Shown: piece after piece, positions 1 to 7,591 of the stretch | Numbering within the stretch: the first letter of the stretch is position 1 | Layout of the letters: each line of letters starts with the position of its first letter | From: Candidatus Binatia bacterium | GTDB taxonomy: Bacteria > Desulfobacterota > Binatia > Bin18 | Reading direction: 5' to 3' | Assembly: GCA_951812575.1 (NCBI GenBank) | Contig: OX638322.1 | Coordinates: 620,001 to 684,000 of the forward strand | DNA: 64,000 bases | Notes under the pieces: model-generated | Databases searched by the model: none | What the model was told of the DNA's origin: nothing | The model's input: the letters and a program-made list of their open reading frames with translations, nothing else | Made by a program: the position numbers and the translations under genes

Positions 1-114
1 CTCACTCAAGATCCGGTTGAGCAGGGTCGTCTTGCCAGAGCCGAGGAAGCCGGTGAGGATGGTAACAGGTACTTTTCGAGGTGTAATTTCTAAATCTAAA
101 TTTGGCGTATCCAT
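1..114 (-). CDS. CobW/COG0523-family GTPase, N-terminal part (runs off window)
   Basis: Only the first 38 codons are in the window; the gene continues beyond base 1. The visible Walker A motif [10 protein letters not shown] (residues 22-31) is the hallmark of the COG0523 G3E GTPases (CobW, YjiA, ZNG1), which act as metallochaperones or insertases for zinc, cobalt or related metals. The ATG at 114 directly abuts the stop of the preceding small gene (117-115), so the two are probably co-translated. It is the last visible gene of a minus-strand run starting with hupE. A Zur-like repeat upstream of that run favours a zinc role (inference). The metal-binding CXCC motif and C-terminal domain cannot be seen here. 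Confidence 0.9.
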   Translation of the reverse strand, partial: MDTPNLDLEITPRKVPVTILTGFLGSGKTTLLNRILSE

Positions 115-423
115 CTAGTTCTCCTGGAGCAGCGGTGCGAGCACCGGAATCTGGACGTCGAATCCCCACGCCGTGCAGACCTGGACCAGGTCTTCGGCGT
201 CAACGGCGTCCGTGGGTTTGTGTAGTTTGTACTGGAGCTGTGGCGCATCGGGCCGAAGCAGGCCAATCACGGTCTCGATGGGCGCACAGCCCTCTTCGAG
301 ACATGCCAGCTCGGTGACCGTAACCGTCGTGCCATCGGGAAGGCTCAGCGCTGCGCGCAATGCCTCCTTGATATGTCGAACCCGTTCGCGGTTCGAGCGA
401 CGTGGTGATGTGTTGATCAACAT
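115..423 (-). CDS. Small conserved protein next to cobW (102 aa)
   Basis: I take the start at 423 (peptide MLINTSPRRS), because a strong purine-rich Shine-Dalgarno (GGAGAGGAGAA) lies just upstream. The longer open frame extends only into cbiM remains. The protein has a basic N-terminus, a helix (about residues 10-28) and a core TVTELACLEEGCAPIETV with two cysteines, C47-like and C52-like in spacing, followed by a C-terminal half ending in VQIPVLAP. I know such ~100-residue proteins as hypothetical neighbours of CobW-type GTPases but cannot name a function. The two Cys and acidic residues could bind a metal (inference). The gene is directly followed by the cobW start. Confidence 0.72.
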   Translation of the reverse strand: MLINTSPRRSNRERVRHIKEALRAALSLPDGTTVTVTELACLEEGCAPIETVIGLLRPDAPQLQYKLHKPTDAVDAEDLVQVCTAWGFDVQIPVLAPLLQEN

Positions 424-630
424 GTTCTCTCTCTTCTCCTCTCCCTGCGACACGGCAAGACCGAAGATGGGGCCGGATGGCGTCACGGCAAGCGTTTCAG
501 CGCTCGTCAACACACGCGCTGCGTCTGACCAAGTGGGCAGCGACGGAGACTCCAAACCATGGCGGGCGCGGCCAGGGGAGCTCCACGCGACGGCCTGGCT
601 GGGCGGAAGCATGCCTTCTGCTAGATGCAT
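424..630 (-). pseudogene. cbiM: cbiM remnant (truncated, frameshifted)
   Basis: An ATG overlaps the TGA of the DUF1636 gene (TGATG at 632-628), a classical coupled start. The first residues, MHLAEGMLPPSQAVAW, match the N-terminus of CbiM/NikM energy-coupling-factor permeases (MHIxEGxLPPxxAxxW). After the Trp the similarity continues only in the next frame (APLAAPAMVWSLRR), then stops. In place of some 200 codons of membrane segments there are about 50 codons of unrelated sequence before the next gene. This is the stub of a cobalt/nickel ECF permease that suffered a frameshift and a large deletion. The flanking operon stayed intact. Confidence 0.7.
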
Positions 631-1073
631 CAGCGCCCCCCCTCGTATGGCGGCACACGCCCCAGTATGCTTGCGCGGAGGGGCTTCGGACGTCGCTCCC
701 GCCGCATAAACCCGTCTCCGGTACCGATGTAGAGCGAGACGCACTCTACGATGTCACATGCACTCTCGCCCGGGTGCTGATCCCCGAAGAGGTAAGTCCA
801 CGCCCCAGGCGACGAGAGCGCGATTCCGCAGGGGCGCGGGCATACGCTCAGGCACTCGGTGGACCTGACCTCCACGTGGTGGCCGAATGGGCTCTCATGG
901 AACGTCGCGCGAAGCTCTTGATAGAGTTTGAAGCCGGCTCGACTCTCTCGTGGCTCACGCGGAGAGCCAGGTGCCCTACAGGACATGCAGACGTGAAGTA
1001 CGGATGACCGACGAAAGGTACCATGAGATGTCGGTGACCCCTTCGCTAAAACGGATGAGGCAGTTTCGGTCAT
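630..1073 (-). CDS. DUF1636 metal-binding protein
   Basis: This is a 147-residue protein with an N-terminal VCMSC pair (C29, C32) and a central Cys-rich stretch CLSVCPRPC (C74, C78, C82), followed by the segment SSPGAWTYLFGDQ. These are the marks of the DUF1636 family, a small thioredoxin-like, probably [2Fe-2S]-binding domain. It is usually found beside CobW, HupE or cobalamin-related genes. ATG at 1073 is preceded by GAGGAG at 5-base spacing. It sits 52 bases after hupE and is coupled by a 1-base stop/start overlap to the cbiM remnant. A role in metal handling is inferred from context; no reaction is known to me. Confidence 0.85.
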   Translation of the reverse strand: MTETASSVLAKGSPTSHGTFRRSSVLHVCMSCRAPGSPREPRESRAGFKLYQELRATFHESPFGHHVEVRSTECLSVCPRPCGIALSSPGAWTYLFGDQHPGESACDIVECVSLYIGTGDGFMRRERRPKPLRASILGRVPPYEGGR

Positions 1074-1125
1074 GCTGACTCCTCGGCCATGCGGCGGACC
1101 CGGTCCGGGGTCTGGCTTGGGTTTT

Positions 1126-1779
1126 CTAGACAGCCAGACCCAACATATTGAAGACGAGGCCTTCTATATTCTCAAGCGTGAGAATCGCGCCGACACCGGC
1201 AACAACAGCCCCGGCGAGGCGAGCATGAACATGTTTCGCCTCGGTCGCCTTCAGCAGCTCGTGAACAACAAAACCGGCCAGGAGTGCCAAGCCGTATTGC
1301 AGCAGGCCCAGCCCGCCCAAATAGCCCACCAGAACGGTCATCCCTGCTCCTGCTTCCTGGGCCGCGATCGGGTCGCCAAAGGCTGAGCCGTGGAACAGGC
1401 CGAAACCTGCGAAAAGTCCGACAGCCGGCGTAAGCCCCGTGGCACGCCCGGACAAAAGGAGACCGCCAACAACCAGAAGCGACAAGCTGATCGCAAATTC
1501 TTTGACGGGCAGGCCAAGGCCGAAACTCATCAGCAGGCACCCCAGCAGCATCGCGCCAATATAAGCGGCCGTTGCCAGTTTCGCGCGGCCAGTGTAGAGC
1601 GCCGCAATGCCAACGGCGATGACGAAGAAGAGATGATCAAAGCCCAAGACCGGGTGCCCGACGCCGGATAAGAGCCCGTCGGTGAATGTTTCCATTGGCA
1701 TGCCGCCGAGCGGGTGGTGTGCCAGGGCCGGAACCGTGCTCATGGTAAAAACGACCGCGGCCAAAAGGTATCGATTCAT
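1126..1779 (-). CDS. HupE/UreJ-family metal transporter
   Basis: The protein has 217 residues with a cleavable signal peptide (MNRYLLAAVVFTMSTVPALA) followed by HHPLGGMP. About six membrane segments come next, with the family signatures GHPVLGFDHLFF and GLFHGSAFGD. HupE/UreJ proteins are secondary permeases for nickel or cobalt, and some are controlled by zinc or B12. The conserved His/Asp residues in the two signatures are the presumed metal ligands. I choose ATG at 1779 because GGAGGAGAAAGA precedes it; the longer frame to 1866 lacks a ribosome site and would hide the signal peptide. It is the first gene of the minus-strand metal operon, about 100 bases downstream of a Zur-like inverted repeat. 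Confidence 0.88.
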   Translation of the reverse strand: MNRYLLAAVVFTMSTVPALAHHPLGGMPMETFTDGLLSGVGHPVLGFDHLFFVIAVGIAALYTGRAKLATAAYIGAMLLGCLLMSFGLGLPVKEFAISLSLLVVGGLLLSGRATGLTPAVGLFAGFGLFHGSAFGDPIAAQEAGAGMTVLVGYLGGLGLLQYGLALLAGFVVHELLKATEAKHVHARLAGAVVAGVGAILTLENIEGLVFNMLGLAV

Positions 1780-1881
1780 TCTTTCTCCTCCCTCTGGAAA
1801 ACCCCCGACTTTGCCCTGATCATCATGATGGGAAAGATGATGACTGTTCGGTGCGTGGGAATTCACTTTTACATAATAAAT

Positions 1882-1900
1882 GTAATAGCAATGTTATTAC
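1882..1900. promoter_or_regulatory. Zur/Fur-like inverted repeat upstream of hupE
   Basis: A 19-base inverted repeat, GTAATA-7 bases-TATTAC, has 8 of 9 matching pairs around a central A. It lies in an AT-rich stretch about 100 bases before the hupE start. Its size, symmetry and TAAT/ATTA character resemble Zur boxes. The downstream cobW-type GTPase and transporter fit a zinc-starvation operon. Binding by Zur is inference. Confidence 0.45.
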
Positions 1901-1944
1901 GATAATGGCCGAGAATTGTCAAGCTGACCCGGACTGCCATGGTT

Positions 1945-2084
1945 CTAGTGTGGGACGAGACACGAATCGAGCACAGCAAGAAGCGCCGAACGGTCAAACG
2001 CCGCGCCAATAAACACCAGATGATCTTGGAGTTGTGGGGCCAGACAGACAGCGGTTCAGTCTCAGCTTCCGGGAGGTGAAGGAG
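1945..2084 (-). pseudogene. CobW-family C-terminal fragment
   Basis: On the minus strand the stretch ending in TAG at 1947-1945 encodes DHLVFIGAAFDRSALLAVLD then SCLVPH. This is the typical last strand and helix of CobW/COG0523 proteins (VFIGxxxDxxxLxxxLDxCL). Upstream of residue Gln/Pro the frame is closed by a TGA. Matching residues (LHLPEAETEPLSVW) continue in another frame, so at least one frameshift is present. No N-terminal domain lies nearby. It is a leftover from an older or duplicated cobW gene, now separated from the intact copy by the hupE operon. Confidence 0.6.
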
Positions 2085-2128
2085 TTGCCATACTGGTCGC
2101 GGATGAGCAGGATATCCGTGTATCTCCC

Positions 2129-2315
2129 ATGAAGATTAACTTAAACTCCTATGCCTGCCAGTGCCCCGCACGCTGCTGCGCGCTTGCACCTGAGCTCTTC
2201 GACCTTAACGATGAGAACCTCGCAGTGCTCTCATTGACGGCGACATCCCAATAGAACTCGAGGAAAAAGCCCGTTTAGCAGCCCCGAGTTCGCAATCGAG
2301 ATCATCGAAGAGTAG
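2129..2315 (+). pseudogene. Ferredoxin pseudogene
   Basis: ATG at 2129 opens MKINLNSYACQCPARCCALA and continues PELFDLNDENLAV. It matches short single-cluster ferredoxins (CxxHxxC..APExFDLDDE), which usually serve cytochromes P450. After LAVLS the frame shifts to IDGDIPIELEEKARLAA and then shifts again to EFAIEIIEE-stop, so the normal C-terminus survives but in three different frames. The last cluster cysteine (CPEFAI in relatives) is lost at the second lesion. No P450 gene is visible next to it. Confidence 0.68.
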
Positions 2316-2630
2316 CCAGCTATCGAATCTCGATTACGATGTGGAGACTCTTGTCATCGACCGCGCTAAAAACTCACGAACCCGTCGGTACGGTCTCTGA
2401 CCTCCCTGCGGCTCTCCGAAGTACGTGCCCGGTGATAGCGCTTCGAGAGCGGCTAATTGCCGTCGCGCAAGTTTTTCTATCGCGAGACTCATTGGGTTGT
2501 ACAGCGTAGGCTTATTGTTTAAACCGCTCGGTACAGACTGGCATAAACAGTTTATACTAATTGGTCAAAGCCCTCTTTTGCGAGTGGCCTTTCGAGTCCT
2601 CTACCGCCTGGCCCTGATAGGTCTTGAACA
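2316..2630. other. Gene-free stretch
   Basis: Between the ferredoxin remnant and the tetR promoter I find no convincing reading frame, hairpin or repeat on either strand. It is probably further decayed coding sequence. Confidence 0.4.
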
Positions 2631-2659
2631 TTGAACGATCGGTATAAAAACGCTATATT
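2631..2659 (+). promoter_or_regulatory. Sigma70-type promoter of tetR
   Basis: TTGAAC (2631-2636) and TATATT (2654-2659) are separated by 17 bases. The -35 is directly repeated (TTGAAC also at 2624-2629). The start of transcription would fall inside or just after the adjoining 12-base palindrome, about 30 bases before the ATG of the regulator. Confidence 0.6.
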
Positions 2660-2660
2660 C

Positions 2661-2672
2661 TGTATGCATACA
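2661..2672. promoter_or_regulatory. Palindromic operator (probable TetR autoregulation)
   Basis: TGTATGCATACA is a perfect 12-base palindrome immediately downstream of the -10 box of the tetR promoter. In this position a bound repressor would block transcription start. That it is the site of the adjacent TetR protein is inference. Confidence 0.5.
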
Positions 2673-2695
2673 GCGACAAAAAGGTCCGAACGCTC

Positions 2696-3280
2696 ATGCC
2701 TTGGGAAAAATCTTTCGACTTCGATGACGCCCTTGCTCGCGCCACCAAGGTGTTTTGGGCGAAAGGCTATGAGGCCGCATCCATGGCTGATCTGGTCGCC
2801 GGAATGGGGATCAACAAAGGCAGCCTCTACAATGCGTTCGGGAGCAAAAAGGAACTTTTCACGCGCGCATTGCTTCAGTATGATCGGGACAATCGGCAAG
2901 CGCTGTTGACGCAGCTTGAGGCGCTTGATGATCCTATCGTTGCGATCACCAAGCTCTTTGACGCATTGATCGCTGAGAGCATAGCAGACACCGAAAAAAA
3001 GGGATGCCTGTTGGTCAACACGGCGCTGGAACTCCCCAATCATACCGATGATATCCGGGAGATAATTGGTACAGTCATCGCTGACTTCGAAGCATTCTTT
3101 AAGCGCCAGATCAAGCTGGGGCAGAAGCGTGGTGTCATAGCAAAAAATGTCAAGGTAAATGACACGGCGAAGTCTCTCTTGTCACTCCTGTTCGGGCTTC
3201 GCGTTTTCGCCCGTGGCGACTTCAATGCTTCGGGACTGCGGGCCATCAGAAGAGATGCGCTGAGGCTGATTGCAGACTGA
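2696..3280 (+). CDS. TetR/AcrR-family transcriptional regulator
   Basis: The 194-residue protein has an N-terminal helix-turn-helix (about residues 28-47; the segment MADLVAGMGINKGSLYNAFG is typical of the family) and an all-helical ligand/dimer domain. The family represses promoters until a small hydrophobic ligand binds. It lies behind a good promoter overlapped by a palindrome, suggesting autorepression. The nearest downstream gene is convergent (SMP-30 at 3364-4251), so the target genes cannot be read from the layout. The Shine-Dalgarno is weak (AAGGT, about 12 bases before ATG). Confidence 0.88.
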   Translation: MPWEKSFDFDDALARATKVFWAKGYEAASMADLVAGMGINKGSLYNAFGSKKELFTRALLQYDRDNRQALLTQLEALDDPIVAITKLFDALIAESIADTEKKGCLLVNTALELPNHTDDIREIIGTVIADFEAFFKRQIKLGQKRGVIAKNVKVNDTAKSLLSLLFGLRVFARGDFNASGLRAIRRDALRLIAD

Positions 3281-3363
3281 ACGACCGTTCCCCGGCCAGA
3301 GCATTCAAACAGCACACCCGCCTTCAGTTTTCGTTAAAGCGTACACTCTGGCCAACACTTCCC

Positions 3364-4251
3364 TTAGCGTCGGTCGTACAACGGGTGCCCTTTTCTCCCG
3401 AGGTGGACTTTCGCAACATGGTCGGCTTCAAGGTGGGCAATATACAGATCGTCGAAATTCGGCCCGCCAAAGGCGCAGTTCGTGGGTCCCTGCGTTTTTG
3501 TCCCGTCTGGATCATCAATAAGAACGGACAGCTGCCCATTCGGATCAAGCACCACTAAGCGGTTCACCATGGGTAAGGTAATAATAAGATGCTCTTCGGC
3601 ATCAAAGGCCATCCCATCGGGCAGCGCTCCTAAGTCTTCACCAAAAACTTCGGGGCTGCCGTGAGTCCCGTCCTTATGCATGGCAACTCGGATGCAGTTA
3701 TTCTGGCTTGATTGCAGCACGTATACGGCCTGTTCTTGGGGGTCGATCGCCGTCCCGTTCGCGAAGTAAATACCGGTCGTCACTACTTCCCCGCGGCCAT
3801 CCGGTCGCAAGCGGACGAGAGCCCCCTTCGGTGATGGATTACGCAGTTCTTCCATCAGCTTATCAAAGTTGCCGAATGTCAGATCGGTCGAGTTAGATAC
3901 ATACAGGTTTCCCTCGGCGTCAAAAACCGGAAAATTCGGGAGGGTGAGTTTGATATCCCCAACCTGATCGGCAAACAGACTGACCTGACCGTCCGGCGTC
4001 ACTTTGAGCACCGCGGCCTTGCCAGGGTCACACACAAAGAGGTTCCCCTGTTGGTCGAGCGCCATCCCGGCTGGCCGGCCGCCCGTACGCGCGCATTCCG
4101 TGACGGTTCCATCCGGCGCCAGCTTGCGGATCACACCGTCTGTTCCTCCGCCATAGACGTTCCCTTCACGATCAACGACAACGCCCTCCGGACCTTTGAA
4201 TCCAGTCGCCGCCGTTTCCACTTGGTCCAGACCGAGCTGTTGGTAGGCCAT
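3364..4251 (-). CDS. SMP-30/gluconolactonase-like beta-propeller
   Basis: This is a 295-residue protein without signal peptide, built of repeated blades (GPEGVVVDREGNVYGG, PAGMALDQQGNLFV, PNFPVFDAEGNLYVSN, PDGMAFDAEEHLII). This is the SMP-30/gluconolaconase/LRE family, whose members are metal-dependent lactonases or sugar-lactone hydrolases. The many Asp/Asn/Glu at blade ends (for instance ANGTAIDP, NFPVFDAEGN) could supply the metal site. It is followed on the same strand by an NTF2-like protein and preceded by the convergent tetR. The substrate is unknown. Confidence 0.8.
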   Translation of the reverse strand: MAYQQLGLDQVETAATGFKGPEGVVVDREGNVYGGGTDGVIRKLAPDGTVTECARTGGRPAGMALDQQGNLFVCDPGKAAVLKVTPDGQVSLFADQVGDIKLTLPNFPVFDAEGNLYVSNSTDLTFGNFDKLMEELRNPSPKGALVRLRPDGRGEVVTTGIYFANGTAIDPQEQAVYVLQSSQNNCIRVAMHKDGTHGSPEVFGEDLGALPDGMAFDAEEHLIITLPMVNRLVVLDPNGQLSVLIDDPDGTKTQGPTNCAFGGPNFDDLYIAHLEADHVAKVHLGRKGHPLYDRR

Positions 4252-4292
4252 GGTGTGTCTCCTGTGTGTTTCCCGTTAAAGATCAGGGGTTG

Positions 4293-4778
4293 CTATCTCC
4301 CCATCTTGAGCCGATTCTCTTGCGCCCAGCCTTCTTTGAAAGGAACGGTAAAATACGGGGTGAGCGACATCTTCTTAAACTTCCACTCGCCATTCTGTCT
4401 GACATACTCGTCGTCATAGCGAGCGGCCACGAAGTAGGCCTCCCCTTTTGAGATGGTCTTTGCTTCGAGGTAGGCATAGCCCTTTCCCATATCCCCCTGT
4501 ACCTCAACCGCATGGTTATGCATAAACTGCTTCACAAAAGACAGCAGACTTTCGACTCCTTGAAAGAACTTTGTCAGCTCGGCCCGACCAGTGGCTTTGC
4601 CCAGATAGTCAAAATCGAGGATAGCATCCTCAGTGAACAGATCGGGAATAGCTTCCAATTCCCCCCCGTTGATGCACTCGTGATAACGAAACCGTAGCGA
4701 GCGAACGGCTTCGCGGTCACTCAAATCCTGAATCTTTGCTTCCAGTGCCTGCAAACGGGCTTCGATATCCTGAGACAT
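4293..4778 (-). CDS. SnoaL/NTF2-like protein
   Basis: The protein has 161 residues. It opens with a short coiled helix (IEARLQALEAKIQDLSDREAV) and continues with the cone-shaped alpha+beta fold motif of SnoaL/ketosteroid-isomerase proteins (LRFRYHECINGGELEAIPDLFTEDAILDFDYLG...). Members are isomerases, hydratases, dehydratases or non-catalytic. The ATG at 4778 has GGAGG upstream (minus strand). The frame extends further, but that part overlaps the neighbour and has no ribosome site. Gap to the upstream esterase gene is 13 bases, so both are likely one transcript. Tyr, Asp and His in the pocket cannot be assigned to a reaction. Confidence 0.75.
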   Translation of the reverse strand: MSQDIEARLQALEAKIQDLSDREAVRSLRFRYHECINGGELEAIPDLFTEDAILDFDYLGKATGRAELTKFFQGVESLLSFVKQFMHNHAVEVQGDMGKGYAYLEAKTISKGEAYFVAARYDDEYVRQNGEWKFKKMSLTPYFTVPFKEGWAQENRLKMGR

Positions 4779-4791
4779 TGTTTCCTCCCTT

Positions 4792-5895
4792 TTATCCTTG
4801 TTCTTTCGGTTCCAAACCTTCAAACCACGGCAACACCAGGGTTTCATTGATGGTGTAGGTCAAAGCGTGGCTCCAGTCGGGCAGCTCGGTGTACTTCACC
4901 TTGTAGCCGATGTGTTCGAGCAGTTCATTCGATGAGCGAATGGCTTCGACCGGAAAGATGAAGTCATGCACACCGTGAATCACATGGATCGGCGTATCGA
5001 TACCTCGCTTCTGTCGCAGCATCCCATCGGTGGCAGGGCTCAGTTCGCCCGCAATAGGCGCTATCCCGGCAAAGAGTTCGGCCTGGTCCAGGCCCAGCAG
5101 ATAGGTATAGGTTCCACCATCAGACAGACCGGACAGATATACCCGCGAACGATCAACGCGATAGGTCTCACACACGGTGTCAAACATGGCCCGGATTGAC
5201 CGGCTGTCAACCGGCGGCTGCAGGACGGACCACGTCGGACCTAGGGACTTGGGCGACAGCAGCAGATAGCCCTTGCTCTTGGCGGGTCGCAGCCAGGTCC
5301 AGATGTAGTCATCGCCCCGGCCATACCCACCGTGGAGGCAGACGATGAGCGGCCAGTCTGTGTCAGGGCTATAGTATTCCGGGACATACAATGAGTACTC
5401 GGCATGTTCCTGAGTCTGTGTCTGATGGAGCATGCCGACCGGCACCGCCACACCGTCAGCCCGCGTCTCCAAGGCGTCGCGCTGGGACACGGCCTCCGGC
5501 AGCAGCCAGTATTGGGAGAGCGTCGGGAGATGCGCACGCTGGTTGTATAAAAGGTCCAGTCCCCGACACAGCGAGAAGCGGCTGTTGACAAACGCTCCAC
5601 CAAAATTCGGCCCAGGCACCCCGCCAAGAAAGGCTGTGCTGGCATTGTTGAGATGCGTCAGTGCGGCAGCGAAGGCCGCGTGAAACCCGGCGAGATCTTC
5701 GGGCGGTTCGAGGCTGGCGGCGCTGGAGAGTGCGGTTTCAAAAAAATCACCAAGAGTGTCTCGCACCCGTCCTTGCGCCGCCGGTATTTTCCCGAAGTGC
5801 ATATTCTCCTGAACGTCTTCAAACGTTCGCAAAAAGAGCAGGATTTTTTCTTCCAGCGGCCGAATAGACTCCTGGTACTGTTCCTGGCTCATCAT
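4792..5895 (-). CDS. Alpha/beta hydrolase (PHB-depolymerase/feruloyl-esterase type) with helical N-terminal domain
   Basis: The 367-residue protein has a helical region (1-150) of unknown type followed by an alpha/beta-hydrolase domain. Visible parts are the oxyanion loop HGGYG (188-192), nucleophile elbow GLSDGG with Ser258, an acid Asp311 in HGVHDFIFP and His343 in WSHAL. The elbow and HGxxD resemble LpqC/PHB-depolymerase-like esterases. No export signal is evident, so it is probably cytoplasmic. Start: ATG-ATG at 5895 behind AGGGGGAG; the second ATG (5892) is equally possible. It forms a unit with the NTF2-like gene downstream and is divergent from the PPOX gene at 6021. Confidence 0.78.
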   Translation of the reverse strand: MMSQEQYQESIRPLEEKILLFLRTFEDVQENMHFGKIPAAQGRVRDTLGDFFETALSSAASLEPPEDLAGFHAAFAAALTHLNNASTAFLGGVPGPNFGGAFVNSRFSLCRGLDLLYNQRAHLPTLSQYWLLPEAVSQRDALETRADGVAVPVGMLHQTQTQEHAEYSLYVPEYYSPDTDWPLIVCLHGGYGRGDDYIWTWLRPAKSKGYLLLSPKSLGPTWSVLQPPVDSRSIRAMFDTVCETYRVDRSRVYLSGLSDGGTYTYLLGLDQAELFAGIAPIAGELSPATDGMLRQKRGIDTPIHVIHGVHDFIFPVEAIRSSNELLEHIGYKVKYTELPDWSHALTYTINETLVLPWFEGLEPKEQG

Positions 5896-6020
5896 GCTCC
5901 CCCTGACTCCCTTTCGCGTCTCTCCCCCCGGTTCTTTCCCCGTGCGCGCCGCCTTTGTACAATCCTTTGCATCGGCGTGCAAATTGCCCTATCGTACCCA
6001 GGACAGTTAAGGAGGGGAGC

Positions 6021-6647
6021 ATGAGTACAGCAATAGCCCAGAGTGTCCCACAGAGTACGCACGAGTTAGCCGAGCGCTTTGGCGACCCGGATCAACTCGC
6101 CGTCAAGCATAAGCTGCCCTATATCGATGAGGCTGCCGCGCGGTTTCTTGAGCAGTGCCCGTTTGTGATCGTCTCAACCGCAGACACTCAAGGACGGTGC
6201 GACGCCTCCCCCAAGGGCGACCCGCCGGGCTTTATCAAAATCGCAGACAAGCACACCCTCTACCTCCCGGACCGGGCCGGTAACAAAATGTTCCAGAGTA
6301 TCAGCAATATTCTGGAGAACCCGCACGTCGGTTTACTCTTTCTCATTCCGGGCGAGGAATGGACCATGCGTATCAACGGCCGCGCCCGGATTGCCGACGA
6401 ACCTCAGCTCCTGGAAAAACTCAGCGCCCGAGGCCGTCCGGCCCAGCTTGCCATCGAGGTCACTGTCGAAGAATGCTACTTCCACTGCCCCAAATCGTTC
6501 AAACGCGCCGAGTTGTGGAACGCGGAGAAATTCCACCGCTACGAGGGTGACTCGTGGGGCGCCATCCTGGCCCAACGGACGGAGATGGAAAAAAGAAAAG
6601 CTGCGGAGTTGGATACTCTCATTGAAGAGTCGGTCAAGAACTTGTAG
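6021..6647 (+). CDS. Pyridoxamine 5'-phosphate oxidase-family FMN/F420 protein
   Basis: This is a 208-residue split-barrel flavoprotein. The segments FVIVSTADTQGRCDASPKGD, LYLPDRAGNKMFQSISNILE and GLLFLIPGEEWTMRINGRA define the PPOX subfamily often annotated as MSMEG_1061-like. Such proteins bind FMN (or F420) and reduce small molecules; the substrate is not predictable. ATG at 6021 has an excellent AAGGAGGGG. The Lys-Arg-rich C-terminal helix (TEMEKRKAAELDTLIEESVK) is a typical tail. The next gene, an alpha/beta hydrolase, starts 39 bases downstream on the same strand. Confidence 0.85.
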   Translation: MSTAIAQSVPQSTHELAERFGDPDQLAVKHKLPYIDEAAARFLEQCPFVIVSTADTQGRCDASPKGDPPGFIKIADKHTLYLPDRAGNKMFQSISNILENPHVGLLFLIPGEEWTMRINGRARIADEPQLLEKLSARGRPAQLAIEVTVEECYFHCPKSFKRAELWNAEKFHRYEGDSWGAILAQRTEMEKRKAAELDTLIEESVKNL

Positions 6648-6686
6648 GGACAATCGACCGGATTACCCTTCTCCCGTGAGGACAGG

Positions 6687-7490
6687 ATGCCAACGCTGCA
6701 CATCGATGAATCTCTCGATCTGTACTACGAACTCGACGATTTTACCGACCCCTGGACCGCCTCGGAAACCATTCTCCTCGTCCACGGCGTTGCCGATACG
6801 AGTCAAGCTTGGTTCGCCTGGGTGCCTCGTCTGGCCCGACAATTTCGGGTACTGCGACCGGACCTGAGGGGTTTTGGACACTCTTCCATTCCGCCCGCAG
6901 ACTATAGCTGGTCTCTGCCTGGCTTTGCCCAAGACCTCCGAACTCTTCTCGACCGGCTGGAGATTGCGACTGTACACGTGGTGGGACAGCGCGTCGGTGG
7001 AAGCGTCGTCATGCAATTCGCGCATGACTATCCCGACCGGGTCAAAAGCCTGACCGTCATTGGTGGGCCGGCGACGCTCTCCAAAAGCGCGCTCAACCCG
7101 GACGCCTGGCTCACGCAGGTTCAACAGGACGGAGTCGAAGCCTGGGCACGCAGCACAATGGATCGTCGTCTGGGCAATGTCAGCCCGGCGATGAAGGAAT
7201 GGTGGATTAGCGCCATGGGCAAGGCTTCACCCCAGGTGATGGCCGGCATCTTTCGCTATGTCGGGAATATGGACATCACTGCCCTGCTCCCCCAGATCCA
7301 GGCCCCAACCCTGGTAATCACCAGCGACCAGAGTGCGCTGGCTCCAGTCGAAACCGTGCGTGACTGGCAGACGCGGATTCCCAACTCGCAGCTTCTGGTT
7401 TTACCCAGCCCGGCCTATCATCTTGCGGCGGCGCTGCCGGAAGAGTGTGCAGCGGCAACGCTCAGGTTTATTGCCAGCCTGACCGATTGA
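6687..7490 (+). CDS. Alpha/beta hydrolase with Arg at the nucleophile position
   Basis: The 267-residue protein has the complete alpha/beta-hydrolase fold pattern: LLVHGVADTS (31-39), RPDLRGFGHS (57-66), a nucleophile elbow at 97-105, D214 (ITSDQSA) and H245 (SPAYHLA). The elbow, however, reads VVGQRVGG: Arg102 replaces the Ser/Asp/Cys nucleophile (codon CGC), while acid and base positions are kept. It may have lost hydrolysis, or act as a lyase-, binding- or cofactor-free oxygenase-like relative. It is 39 bases downstream of the PPOX gene and is followed by a hairpin terminator shared with the convergent NIPSNAP gene. Confidence 0.82.
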   Translation: MPTLHIDESLDLYYELDDFTDPWTASETILLVHGVADTSQAWFAWVPRLARQFRVLRPDLRGFGHSSIPPADYSWSLPGFAQDLRTLLDRLEIATVHVVGQRVGGSVVMQFAHDYPDRVKSLTVIGGPATLSKSALNPDAWLTQVQQDGVEAWARSTMDRRLGNVSPAMKEWWISAMGKASPQVMAGIFRYVGNMDITALLPQIQAPTLVITSDQSALAPVETVRDWQTRIPNSQLLVLPSPAYHLAAALPEECAAATLRFIASLTD

Positions 7491-7557
7491 ACGCTTTTCT
7501 CCACCTGTGCTGACAGACTGCCGTCTGCGGCACATTCTCCAGCGCTACAGGTAAGGC

Positions 7558-7582
7558 GGCCAGGGTGAGGCCCTGGCCTTTC
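7558..7582. terminator. Bidirectional hairpin terminator
   Basis: GGCCAGGG (7558-7565), a 5-base loop and CCCTGGCC (7571-7578) form a perfect 8-bp GC stem followed by TTT. It lies between the convergent hydrolase and NIPSNAP genes. Confidence 0.6.
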
Positions 7583-7591
7583 CCATTGCTA

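Noticed and set aside
477..1007. Plus-strand 176-codon frame at the left end
   Set aside because: It runs antisense to DUF1636 and the cbiM remnant and lacks a ribosome site or familiar motif.
630..1125. Cobalamin riboswitch near the metal genes
   Set aside because: The stretch is coding (DUF1636), and upstream of hupE I find no B12-box-like sequence, only an inverted repeat.
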